A DNA stretch of 64,000 bases, taken from the NCBI GenBank assembly GCA_019638515.1, contig JAHBTS010000002.1, forward strand, positions 427,558 to 491,557, written 5' to 3'. Each line of letters begins with the position of its first letter. Position 1 is the stretch's first letter. This DNA comes from Chitinophagales bacterium (GTDB lineage: Bacteria > Bacteroidota > Bacteroidia > Chitinophagales > LD1). Below are positions 8,833 through 16,620 of this stretch, piece after piece. A model generated the notes under the pieces. The model had not been told where the DNA came from and did not search any database. It saw only the letters and a program-made list of their open reading frames with translations. Position numbers and translations under genes: made by a program.

Positions 8833-9999
8833 ATGCAATCAAGATTTACAGCTCGCGGGCTAAACAGTGAAAACAAAGAAGTGATTTTAGCATTTGAATT
8901 GCTAGAAGAAGCCGTTCAGGTAAACTTACACATTGTACCCAAGCAAGCGCTTACGCCTGCCCAAGTACAGCAACTAGAAAAAGAATGGATTGAAGGAAGC
9001 GAGTACTCGTTTCCAGAAGAAACCGTTTTCACCAATCCCGATTTGAACAGCGACTCTATTTTGCCCGATGATGTTAAAAGCGAAGAAACCGGAAAAATAA
9101 GAGGCAAGCAAAACGAATGGGCCTACCGCCTGCTTACCAATAAACTTTGGGAAGTATATTTAATTGAACTAACCGAGCTAAAGAAAAAAGCCGCTGCACT
9201 CACTTCATATAGCCGTGAACTTTTTGATGACGCCAAGAGTTTTTGGGAGCGCGTACTCGAACACAAAAAAGAGCGCGACATCTCGCAAACTAAACTCGAT
9301 GAAATAAAAGAAGAGGTAAACAAAATTTTTGAAGCACTCAAAGAACTGCGCAAACAAGAAAGCGCACAATTTGAAGAAGCCTCTACAACTGTAAAAACCG
9401 AACTTACAGCTAAAATAGATGAAATAAAAAGCCGCATGGTAGAAGGTGCCATGTTTAAAGATTTATTTGAAGAACTTAAGCAACTGCAAGGCTTACATCG
9501 CAATAAGCGCCTTACCAAATTCGATGAGTCTGCCATTAAAAAAGCATTCGATGCTGCCTTCCAACAACTACACGAAGCTCGCAACAGTTTTACCAACAAT
9601 AAAAATGCTTCGCGCATAGAGAACCTTACAAAAATTGTAACCAACCTCGAAAAATCACTCCACCGCGATAAAAGCGATTTCGATTACTATACCAAAAAAG
9701 TAAACCACCCCAAAGCCAATGCACTCGAAATTCAATTAGCTAAGTTGAAACTTAAAATGATTGAAGAAGCCATTGCATCTAAAGGCGAAAAAATTGCCGA
9801 TATTCATAAAACCTTAGAAAAACTAAAGACCCCTAAACGCAAAGCAGCAGCCGTAGCCAAACCGGTAGAAGGCGAAACAGCACCCAATGAAACAGCAGAA
9901 AGCGAAACATCAACCGAAAACATAGAAACTACCAGCGAAGCAACCGCTGCCGAAAATACTCCGGCAGTTGAAACCGAAAACCCCAATAATCAGGAATAA
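8833..9999 (+). CDS. Uncharacterised coiled-coil protein
   Basis: I do not recognise a clear family. The 388-residue protein has no signal peptide and no membrane segment. Residues about 90-330 are almost entirely helical and highly charged (Lys/Glu), consistent with long coiled coils. The stretch around LTKFDESAIKKAFDAAFQQLHEAR faintly resembles the helical DUF349 repeat. The last 60 residues are a low-complexity Glu/Ala/Thr tail. The stop codon overlaps the LptE-like start by one base (TAATG), so the two are co-translated. That coupling hints at a link with the envelope, but the protein itself looks cytoplasmic. Confidence 0.75.
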   Translation: MQSRFTARGLNSENKEVILAFELLEEAVQVNLHIVPKQALTPAQVQQLEKEWIEGSEYSFPEETVFTNPDLNSDSILPDDVKSEETGKIRGKQNEWAYRLLTNKLWEVYLIELTELKKKAAALTSYSRELFDDAKSFWERVLEHKKERDISQTKLDEIKEEVNKIFEALKELRKQESAQFEEASTTVKTELTAKIDEIKSRMVEGAMFKDLFEELKQLQGLHRNKRLTKFDESAIKKAFDAAFQQLHEARNSFTNNKNASRIENLTKIVTNLEKSLHRDKSDFDYYTKKVNHPKANALEIQLAKLKLKMIEEAIASKGEKIADIHKTLEKLKTPKRKAAAVAKPVEGETAPNETAESETSTENIETTSEATAAENTPAVETENPNNQE

Positions 10000-10493
10000 T
10001 GCGTTGGCTGTTGTTCTTATGGGCAGTTATAGTATTGCAAGGATGTAAAATATATTCCTTTAGCGGAGCCAATGTGCCTGCCGATATAAAAACAGTACAG
10101 ATAGATTTGTTTCAAAATCGCTCCGGAAATGGACCGGCATTGCTAAGCCAAACTTTTACAGATAAACTTAAAAACAAGTTTATTGTTGAAGCCAATTTAA
10201 AACAAGTTACAACCAATGGCGATTTACACTTTAAAGGTTACATCTCCGGCTTTGTATATGCCAACCAAGCTCCCACAGCCGGAGTTAGCAGCAGCCTAAA
10301 CAGGCTCACTATAACCGTGCAGGTAGATTTTCAAAACAATAAAGACGAAAAAGACAAATGGCAACAGAGTTTTACGCGCTTTGCCGAAGTACCTTCCACC
10401 GAAGATTTATTTTCTATCGAAAACCGCTTGATTGAAGAGATAAACAAACAATTGGTAGATGATATTTTTGTAAAGGCTTTAGTGAAATGGTGA
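9999..10493 (+). CDS. lptE: LptE-like LPS-assembly lipoprotein
   Basis: The 164-residue protein has a lipoprotein signal with lipobox LQGC (Cys16). The mature part resembles the Bacteroidota LptE family: IYSFSGANVPADIKTVQI, then SQTFTDKLKNKF, a GYISGF strand and a C-terminal helix. In the LPS transport pathway LptE plugs the LptD barrel in the outer membrane. Length matches the family. It is coupled by a one-base overlap to the upstream coiled-coil gene. Sequence conservation in this family is low, so the call rests on overall pattern. Confidence 0.75.
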   Translation: MRWLLFLWAVIVLQGCKIYSFSGANVPADIKTVQIDLFQNRSGNGPALLSQTFTDKLKNKFIVEANLKQVTTNGDLHFKGYISGFVYANQAPTAGVSSSLNRLTITVQVDFQNNKDEKDKWQQSFTRFAEVPSTEDLFSIENRLIEEINKQLVDDIFVKALVKW

Positions 10494-10528
10494 TAGTATA
10501 GCAGCATACCATGCTTCTAAGTTTTGCC

Positions 10529-11560
10529 CTACTGCAATTTAAAAATTGCCTGTGCCGTTTTTTTCCTTTCTACAAAATACTTCCAAAGCACACTCTGTTT
10601 ATACATAGTAACCGGAAGTTTATAGGGCAATTTCAGCAATTGGCGCTTCTTTACAATAGATGGAATAGAACCATAAAACGCAATATGCGCTTTGAATATT
10701 GCCCAAACATCTTGCAGCGATTTATACTTAATTATACTCTGCAAAGCAGCCACACCATCTAATATCAAACGCTGCGGCAGCACTACCAACAATGCTATCA
10801 ACGGAAGGTTCTTGCAGAGCATTACCAAGTTGTTTCTAAAATTTAAAAAAGTCTTGCGCGGATTGGCATAACTGAGTGTGCCACCTCCTACATGATACAC
10901 CTCCGATTGCGGGCAACTCCACACTTCGTATCCTGCACGCTGTAGGCGCCAACACAAGTCTATTTCCTCTTGATGTGCAAAAAAATCGCTGTCTAAGCCG
11001 CCTACCTCCCAAAACGCCCTTGCACTTACAAACAAGCAAGCACCGCTTGCCCAAAAAATAGGCGTTTGCTGTCCGTATTGCCCTTCATCCTTCTCTACCG
11101 TATCAAAAACCCTGCCTGCCGCAAACGGATAACCCAACACGTCCATAAAGCCTCCCGCGGCACCTGCATATTCAAAATAATCGCGCTTCTGAAAACTTAA
11201 TATTTTAGGCTGAGCAGCCGCTATTTTTTCATCACTTTGCAAAAGCGAAATTACCGGAAGCAGCCAATCTTTCGTTACCTCAATATCTGAATTCAGCAAT
11301 ACAAAATACTCTGCTTCAATCATCGAAAGTGCACGGTTGTAGCCACCTGCATATCCAGTATTTTCTTTTAATTCTATTAGCTGCACCTGCGGAAAATTTC
11401 TTTTCATGTATGCAACCGAATTATCGGTAGAACCATTGTCGGCTACAATAACTTTTGCCCACGATTCGCTTGAATTGGCCACCACTCCGGGCAAAAAATC
11501 GTGCAGAAATTTTTCGCCATTGTAATTTAAAATTACAATGGCAACTAATGGATGACTCAT
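10529..11560 (-). CDS. Glycosyltransferase family 2
   Basis: The 343-residue enzyme has a GT-A fold: VAIVILNYNGEKFL at the N-terminus, VADNGSTDNS for nucleotide binding, the ENTGYAGGYNRAL motif, LNSDIEV (the metal-binding DxD-like site) and a later HQEEIDLCWRLQRAG segment typical of rhamnosyltransferase-like GT2 enzymes. The C-terminal third has a hydrophobic helix (LIALLVVLPQRLIL) that may associate with the membrane. It probably adds a sugar to a surface polysaccharide; the substrate is unknown. I chose the ATG at 11560, one base after the methyltransferase stop, so both are likely in one transcript. Confidence 0.88.
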   Translation of the reverse strand: MSHPLVAIVILNYNGEKFLHDFLPGVVANSSESWAKVIVADNGSTDNSVAYMKRNFPQVQLIELKENTGYAGGYNRALSMIEAEYFVLLNSDIEVTKDWLLPVISLLQSDEKIAAAQPKILSFQKRDYFEYAGAAGGFMDVLGYPFAAGRVFDTVEKDEGQYGQQTPIFWASGACLFVSARAFWEVGGLDSDFFAHQEEIDLCWRLQRAGYEVWSCPQSEVYHVGGGTLSYANPRKTFLNFRNNLVMLCKNLPLIALLVVLPQRLILDGVAALQSIIKYKSLQDVWAIFKAHIAFYGSIPSIVKKRQLLKLPYKLPVTMYKQSVLWKYFVERKKTAQAIFKLQ

Positions 11561-11561
11561 A

Positions 11562-12293
11562 TTACTTTCGAGTTGCCACAATTACTATTTGCGCACCAAA
11601 GAACTTCTTTAAAGGCCAAAATAGTTCTAAAAATGGTTGAAAAAAGTAGATTACTTTTGCTGGAATTGTTGGAAAGAAAAACGGTACAAAACCAATTACT
11701 GTAAGCGATTTCACTTCTAAATTTTTCTCTTTGCACCACTGCGTAAGCAATGCTTGCGAAAAAGAACGCTCCTCGTGTTCAATATGATACTTCGAAGTTT
11801 TTTCAATTACCTTTAAAATAGGATTATTGCCGTTTGGCTCAATAATTATTATCTTCTTGGCAATCTTGGCAGCGTTTTCTATTGCCAATGCAGGATCGGT
11901 TAAGTGGTGCAATACGCCTCTTATTACGGCAATATCAAACTGTTGCTGCGGCATAGAAGCTGCATCCAACAAATTGGCTACCTTAAAATCAATAGCAGGA
12001 TTTTTTTCCTTTGCAAGTTGCACGGCTACTGCCGCAGGATCGAATCCTGCAATTTTTAAATCAGGGCGTGCCTTTGCAATTTCTTCCGTATAAGTACCAT
12101 CACCACAACCAATATCTACCAATGTTTTAGCATCGCTATCAATTAACTTTAAGGTTTCTTGGGTTTGCCGTAAATTGGCAACTACCGAAGAAAATGGCGC
12201 ATTGTTGGTATAGCGATACCCTTTGTTTTCTGCAACATCGCTATTAAATACATTCACGTTCTTTTTTTCAAGTACAACTGGATTTTCACTCAT
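11562..12293 (-). CDS. Class I SAM-dependent methyltransferase
   Basis: The protein (243 residues from the ATG at 12293) has a Rossmann-type methyltransferase core. Motif I is LVDIGCGDGTYTEEIA, followed by an acidic FDP motif II, then VIRGVLHHLTDP. The C-terminal part carries hydrophobic segments (VIGFVPFFFPTIPAKVIYFFQPFLELF), suggesting action on a lipid-linked or membrane substrate. An alternative ATG at 12317 adds eight hydrophobic residues. It precedes the GT2 gene and is divergent from a TetR regulator whose predicted operator lies between them, so it may be a regulated target. Confidence 0.82.
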   Translation of the reverse strand: MSENPVVLEKKNVNVFNSDVAENKGYRYTNNAPFSSVVANLRQTQETLKLIDSDAKTLVDIGCGDGTYTEEIAKARPDLKIAGFDPAAVAVQLAKEKNPAIDFKVANLLDAASMPQQQFDIAVIRGVLHHLTDPALAIENAAKIAKKIIIIEPNGNNPILKVIEKTSKYHIEHEERSFSQALLTQWCKEKNLEVKSLTVIGFVPFFFPTIPAKVIYFFQPFLELFWPLKKFFGAQIVIVATRK

Positions 12294-12336
12294 GCCACGA
12301 AAATAAAAAAATAGCATTGTGTTTATTCATATTTAC

Positions 12337-12350
12337 CAAACGAACGTTTG
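12337..12350. promoter_or_regulatory. Predicted TetR operator palindrome
   Basis: CAAACG-AA-CGTTTG is a perfect 6+2+6 inverted repeat in the divergent interval between the methyltransferase and TetR genes. Its right arm ends in TTTG (12347-12350), the -33 box of the TetR promoter. A bound dimer would therefore block that promoter. Autoregulation from such a site is usual for TetR proteins. Confidence 0.6.
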
Positions 12351-12376
12351 ATAAATGCTCCATTTTCCTATTTTTG
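12347..12376 (+). promoter_or_regulatory. Promoter of the TetR gene
   Basis: TTTG at 12347-12350, an 18-base spacer and a perfect TATTTTTG at 12369-12376 precede the ATG at 12393. The -33 box is embedded in the palindrome at 12337-12350. Confidence 0.6.
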
Positions 12377-12392
12377 TTTATCGAACAATACC

Positions 12393-12992
12393 ATGCCAAA
12401 ACAAAAAGTTGACGAACAACACATTATTATCCAATCGTTGATTCTCTTTCGCCAACGTAGTTTCCATAGCACCAGCATGAGCGATATTGCAAAGGTTTGC
12501 GGCATACTCAAAGGCAGTCTTTACCACTATTTTAAAAGTAAAGAAGAACTTATGGAAAAGGTAATTCGGTATGTGCATCACTATTTTAAACAAGAAGTTT
12601 TTGCAAAAGCATACGAAGAAAACCTACCGGCAAATGTGCGATTCAAAAATATGTTGAAGGCCTCCGAAAAAATTTTCTTTGATGAATCTACCGGAAAAAT
12701 GTATGGCAACATGGGTGTAGAAAGCGCATTGGTTATTCCCGAATTCAATCCAATTATTCGCGAATTTTTTCAAGATTTCTTTAATGCCATCAAACATATT
12801 TATGCCGAAAAATATGCTGAAGATATTGCAAATGAATTAGCAGAAAGAAGCGTAGCAGAGGTAGAAGGCAGTATTATGATGTCGCGTATTTTCAACGATA
12901 AAAGTTACATAAAAAACACACACAAACGCCTGCTTTCTCGCCTCGAAAAAACTACGGCAAATACCAAAGTAAACGAAGAAAGTATAGCCTAA
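12393..12992 (+). CDS. TetR/AcrR family transcriptional regulator
   Basis: The 199-residue protein has an N-terminal helix-turn-helix of TetR type (STSMSDIAKVCGILKGSLYHYFKSKEELMEKVI, about residues 27-59). A helical ligand-binding/dimerisation domain makes up the rest. The ATG at 12393 is preferred over an upstream TTG, which would place 15 unrelated residues before the DNA-binding domain and fall inside the promoter. A perfect palindrome overlaps its own -33 box, so it probably represses itself and perhaps the divergent methyltransferase-glycosyltransferase pair. The ligand is unknown. Confidence 0.9.
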   Translation: MPKQKVDEQHIIIQSLILFRQRSFHSTSMSDIAKVCGILKGSLYHYFKSKEELMEKVIRYVHHYFKQEVFAKAYEENLPANVRFKNMLKASEKIFFDESTGKMYGNMGVESALVIPEFNPIIREFFQDFFNAIKHIYAEKYAEDIANELAERSVAEVEGSIMMSRIFNDKSYIKNTHKRLLSRLEKTTANTKVNEESIA

Positions 12993-12998
12993 AATGGC

Positions 12999-14000
12999 CT
13001 ATAAGCCAAGCAAAAAACCAATGGTATCTTTACCATCGGCATAATCTGAAAGTGTGGGCTGCTGCGCTTTCCCAAAAGGTATCATTCCTTTTTCTTTACC
13101 CACCACACATTGTATTTGATTTTCAAGCAATTTAAGATGCGCTTGTACTGAGCTTAAATCTTTATAGCGCTCAAAATAAAGTGTTGCAATAGGCGAGTGC
13201 AATGCTGTATTTTCTTGCAGCATCACAAACTCATTTGCCCAATGTGGTGCTTTATTCATGAGTAGTACGGTGCGGTTGTAATCGTAATTATTCATATACT
13301 GCGAATGCCCATGCAGCCAGCTATAAGCAGTAAAGTTTTGGAGCAGCAAAGTTGCATCAAAACCTTCCGGCAAAAATACCTTAGCCACATTGCGGCAACC
13401 CAATCCAAAATATAAAAATACATCGTTGGCAAGCGCCTCTAAATCGGCAGCAGTTTCGGTACCTAACAGTACAGCAACCGATACCCTGTTGCTTCTCAAT
13501 ATGTTCGGATATTTACTAAAATAGTATTCAAAATATCTATTAGTAGAAGCACTTCCGGTAGCAATTACCGCATCAAAGTTTTGTAGTTTTTCCACAAAAC
13601 AAAAGGTAGTAGCATACGCTTTATCTTCCTCTAAAATCTGCTGAATTACATAACGCATCAATACAGTATCCTTTGAACTCAACTTTACTTGTGTAGGTAC
13701 ACCTAAAACATAGCAGCACAAAAAATCGTGCAATCCAACCAATGGAACATTTCCGGCACAAATAATACCCACTGTTTTATTGAGCTTAAAGTCATCTTCA
13801 ATACAATAAGGCTTCAACCACTGTTCAAGTTTATCTGCATTCAAAAATTCACTGCATACCGCCTGTATGCCTTGCCACGCAAAAGCAGGAGTCATCCAAC
13901 TATTGGCACTATTTGCGCGCGCTATTACTTCTTTGGTTGGCACTTGCAGCAACTGCTGCCCAACGCGCTGTAAAACCTCAATTCTATTCTTAATACTCAT
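12999..14000 (-). CDS. Acyl-CoA reductase (LuxC family)
   Basis: The 333-residue protein fits the LuxC/acyl-CoA reductase family (PF05893), an aldehyde-dehydrogenase-like NADPH enzyme that reduces acyl-CoA or acyl-protein to aldehyde. Supporting segments are VGIICAGNVPLVGLHDFLC, KLSSKD, ATGSASTNRYFEYYF and the probable catalytic Cys in LYFGLGCRNVAKVF. Bacteroidota often carry such a gene without luciferase genes, and none are seen here. It is convergent with TetR (6-base gap) and divergent from cysE. The physiological substrate is unknown. Confidence 0.85.
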   Translation of the reverse strand: MSIKNRIEVLQRVGQQLLQVPTKEVIARANSANSWMTPAFAWQGIQAVCSEFLNADKLEQWLKPYCIEDDFKLNKTVGIICAGNVPLVGLHDFLCCYVLGVPTQVKLSSKDTVLMRYVIQQILEEDKAYATTFCFVEKLQNFDAVIATGSASTNRYFEYYFSKYPNILRSNRVSVAVLLGTETAADLEALANDVFLYFGLGCRNVAKVFLPEGFDATLLLQNFTAYSWLHGHSQYMNNYDYNRTVLLMNKAPHWANEFVMLQENTALHSPIATLYFERYKDLSSVQAHLKLLENQIQCVVGKEKGMIPFGKAQQPTLSDYADGKDTIGFLLGL

Positions 14001-14062
14001 ATTGCAACTGCAATGGTAGAGAATGTTTTAAACACTTAACACCACTAACTTTCATCTATACT

Positions 14063-14093
14063 CTTGCAGGTTTCGAGCAACTTTATACTTTCG
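14063..14093 (+). promoter_or_regulatory. Promoter of the cysE leader region
   Basis: CTTG at 14063-14066, exactly 19 bases, then TACTTTCG at 14086-14093. Both boxes are one base off consensus, and the spacing and the C in the -7 box match other promoters in this window. Transcription would start at or just before the leader ATG at 14098. Confidence 0.45.
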
Positions 14094-14097
14094 CACC

Positions 14098-14157
14098 ATG
14101 CATTTCATAATTACCGCTTACTGTTGTATTATTTCGCCCCAAAAGCGCAGCGTGTAG
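14098..14157 (+). CDS. Candidate leader peptide with tandem Cys codons
   Basis: A 19-codon open frame, MHFIITAYCCIISPQKRSV, lies between a predicted promoter and a terminator hairpin ahead of cysE. Codons 9 and 10 are adjacent TGT Cys codons. In classical attenuators, ribosome stalling at scarce-amino-acid codons in such a leader prevents terminator formation. The first Cys codon lies in a 6-bp stem (14120-14125 with 14156-14161) that stalling could disturb. No strong ribosome-binding site is visible and translation may be leaderless. Expression is inferred, not shown. Confidence 0.4.
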   Translation: MHFIITAYCCIISPQKRSV

Positions 14158-14182
14158 CAGTTATTATGAATAAACTTTTTGC

Positions 14183-14210
14183 ACCCTGTGTTTTTTACAC
14201 AGGGTTTTTT
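14183..14210 (+). terminator. Terminator hairpin upstream of cysE (attenuator candidate)
   Basis: ACCCTGTGT (14183-14191), a five-T loop and ACACAGGGT (14197-14205) form a perfect 9-bp stem running into a T tract. No plus-strand gene lies upstream that would need terminating, because luxC points the other way. The hairpin sits between the cysE promoter and the cysE ATG, 23 bases before the start. Confidence 0.65.
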
Positions 14211-14232
14211 ATTTTATGGAAATTAAAGAAAT

Positions 14233-15036
14233 ATGAAAGAAACAATCTCATTCCAAACAATGCCATCGCGTGTAAAAACACAGCGCTTTACCGAAATCAT
14301 TCATGACTTTCTTTTCCCTATTGAAAATGAAGTGCACGCCAACGAAGCATGGAACGAAGAGCGAACCATAGTTCTAAAACGCCAATTAGAAGATTTGCTT
14401 GCACCACTGCAAGACAAAATAAATTATCCGCTAGAAGCCGTTGCTAATACATTCTTCAGCGAACTACATCATGTGCATCAGCAACTGCAGGCCGATGCCT
14501 CATTCTTTGAGAAAAGCGACCCCGCAGCCGAATCGTTAGAAGAGGTAATTGTTACCTATCCCGGCTTTTTCGCCATTGTAGCCTACCGCGTTGCACATAT
14601 TTTGTACCAATTGCAAGTACCCATCTTACCGCGTTTAATTACAGAATATGCACACAGTAAAACAGGTATAGATATTCACCCGGGCGCAACCATTGCTTCT
14701 CCATTTTTTATAGACCACGGCACAGGTATTGTAATTGGGCAAACTACCGTAATTGGCAAAAATGTAAAGATATACCAAGGTGTAACATTAGGCGCTTTGG
14801 CTGTACAAAAAACACAAGCAGGCACCAAGCGCCACCCCACCATAGAAGACAATGTAATTATTTATGCAGGCAGCTGCATACTTGGAGGCAATACCGTTGT
14901 AGGACACGACTCTATAATTGGAGGCAATGTGTTTTTAACCGAAAGTATTCCACCATTTTCTTTTGCATACCACAAAAGCGAAGTGCGCATTCGCGATAAA
15001 AGCGAAATGAAAAACGTACTCGATTTTATGATATAA
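14233..15036 (+). CDS. cysE: Serine O-acetyltransferase
   Basis: CysE transfers acetyl from acetyl-CoA to L-serine, the first committed step of cysteine synthesis. The 267-residue protein has the helical N-terminal SATase domain (to about residue 145, with AYRVAHILY). A left-handed beta-helix of hexapeptide repeats follows (HPGATIASPFFIDHGTGIVI, GVTLGAL, GAGSCILGG-like) with the catalytic His residues and the KRHPTIEDNV loop. Length is close to the family norm. The leader upstream carries a Cys-rich open frame and a terminator, which suggests cysteine-responsive attenuation. No cysK is adjacent. Confidence 0.93.
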   Translation: MKETISFQTMPSRVKTQRFTEIIHDFLFPIENEVHANEAWNEERTIVLKRQLEDLLAPLQDKINYPLEAVANTFFSELHHVHQQLQADASFFEKSDPAAESLEEVIVTYPGFFAIVAYRVAHILYQLQVPILPRLITEYAHSKTGIDIHPGATIASPFFIDHGTGIVIGQTTVIGKNVKIYQGVTLGALAVQKTQAGTKRHPTIEDNVIIYAGSCILGGNTVVGHDSIIGGNVFLTESIPPFSFAYHKSEVRIRDKSEMKNVLDFMI

Positions 15037-15047
15037 ATGTTGCTATG

Positions 15048-16283
15048 CTAAAGCTTCAACTTGCGCAGCGATGGTGCCATCCACGCTGTACTTATTGAAA
15101 CCAATATAGTCATAGAACCACCAAAAATTACCGCGGGTACCAACCCTAAAAAGCGTGCAACGGCTCCGCTTTCAAAATCGCCAATTTCGTTGCTCGACTT
15201 AATAAAAATTGAATTTACGGCTCCTACCCTACCCCGCATATTGTCTGGTGTAAGCATTTGCAAAATGGTAGAGCGAATAATTACACTCACATTATCAAAC
15301 ACTCCAGCCATGAACAGAAAGAAATACGATAAGTAAAAATTACTGCTCAAGGCAAATCCAATAATACTAACACCAAATAACGCCACACTTACCAGCAAAT
15401 TCTTACCCGCATTTCTAGTAGGCGGAAAGTACGCCATAAAAATACCCATAACCGCAGAACCCATAAACAGCGCTGTTTTCAATACTCCCAACGAAGATGG
15501 TCCTGTTTGTAAAATATCCTTACAAAACGCAGGCAATAAAGCAGCCACACCACCAAACAACACGGCAAACAAATCGAGTGAAATAGACGATACTATTGCC
15601 TGAGTTTTAAATACAAAACGCATACCTTGCCCCACAGCCGAAAAAAACGACTCTTTCTGAATATGTTCCTTTTCCACAGGTTGATCCGGCACCAACCAAC
15701 CTAATATAAATGCACTAAAAACAACCATTGAAATAAGCGCATACACCACATCCGGCTGATATACCTCCAACAATGAACCGGCTAGAATTGGCCCCACAAT
15801 TGCACCTGCATAAAATATATTACTACTCCATGTTGCAGCATTTGCATATAAATGTTTAGGCACCAACCGCGCCTGAATAGCTAAATTCAATGGTGCTAAA
15901 AATGCTCTCGCCACACCATTAAAACCCAAGATAATATACAGCGGTGTAGCCCCATATTCCTTTAAAAGCGGTGCTTTTCCTTGGCTTACCCAACTCATTA
16001 AACCCATGCCCACAGCCAATAGTAGCGTAAAAATAAGTAGTAACTTTTTTCGGTTAAAACGATCGCTGGCATAACCCGAATAAAATGTAGTAAGAATAAA
16101 AGGAATAGCCTCGCTTAATCCAATTAAACCCAATGCCAATTTATCGCCCGTCAATTCATACACCTGCCAACCAATTACGGTTTGCTGCATCAAAATACCA
16201 ACCGTTGTTAGCACCCTTGCACTCAAAAACATCCTAAATCCACCTATTTGCAGCGATGCAAAAGCATCGGAATGACTTGCCAT
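15048..16283 (-). CDS. MFS transporter (DHA3/EntS-like exporter)
   Basis: The 411-residue protein has about twelve hydrophobic segments and the major-facilitator loop motif GYASDRFNRKKLL between helices 2 and 3. It resembles the MFS_3 group that includes EntS and macrolide-type exporters: FRMFLSARVLTTVGILMQQT near the start and MLTPDNMRGRVGAVNSIF in the second half. It should act in the inner membrane as a proton-driven exporter. Neither siderophore nor drug-resistance genes are nearby, so the substrate is unknown. It is convergent with cysE with an 11-base gap. A perfect -7 box, TACTTTTG, lies at 16298-16291. Confidence 0.85.
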   Translation of the reverse strand: MASHSDAFASLQIGGFRMFLSARVLTTVGILMQQTVIGWQVYELTGDKLALGLIGLSEAIPFILTTFYSGYASDRFNRKKLLLIFTLLLAVGMGLMSWVSQGKAPLLKEYGATPLYIILGFNGVARAFLAPLNLAIQARLVPKHLYANAATWSSNIFYAGAIVGPILAGSLLEVYQPDVVYALISMVVFSAFILGWLVPDQPVEKEHIQKESFFSAVGQGMRFVFKTQAIVSSISLDLFAVLFGGVAALLPAFCKDILQTGPSSLGVLKTALFMGSAVMGIFMAYFPPTRNAGKNLLVSVALFGVSIIGFALSSNFYLSYFFLFMAGVFDNVSVIIRSTILQMLTPDNMRGRVGAVNSIFIKSSNEIGDFESGAVARFLGLVPAVIFGGSMTILVSISTAWMAPSLRKLKL

Positions 16284-16620
16284 CGAGTAGCAAAAGTAAC
16301 AAGTCCCTTACTTGAAAATGATATAAAATGCTAAAGTTTTCACCTACTAAACACCCTGCCTATATAGGTAAATAATATGCCGAACTAAACTCTAAAGCCT
16401 CTATATTCCTTAACCATTGTACTTTAGCAAACTATAAATACAATAAAATTGAGACCCAACAAACCATTCCTACATTCCTTTTCAAGCATTCACCAATCAT
16501 AGCATATTAAAAAAAGAAACATTTTGTTTTTGCCGATGAATAACCTATCTTCGCGCTCCTTTAATAACAAAAAAACCCGCGAGTTCCGGGCGGGAATAAA
16601 CAATAACGGACGTTAGACGC
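16284..16620. other. Intergenic region between the MFS gene and rpsA
   Basis: This 337-base AT-rich gap holds no convincing gene. It contains the -7 box of the minus-strand MFS gene at the left edge, the rpsA promoter at 16523-16553, and a GC-rich hairpin in the rpsA leader (CCCGC at 16576-16580 with GCGGG at 16590-16594). The middle section shows nothing I can assign. Confidence 0.6.
16523..16553 (+). promoter_or_regulatory. Promoter of rpsA
   Basis: TTTG at 16523-16526, a 19-base spacer and TATCTTCG at 16546-16553. The two boxes are identical to those of the DUF1573 promoter. The 5' leader would be about 60 bases and includes the hairpin at 16576-16594, which could be a site of S1 feedback, though that is speculative. 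Confidence 0.6.

Noticed and set aside
14064-14306. 80-codon frame upstream of and into cysE
   Set aside because: It runs through the promoter, the terminator hairpin and the cysE start in a different frame. The short Cys-Cys leader frame is a better explanation.
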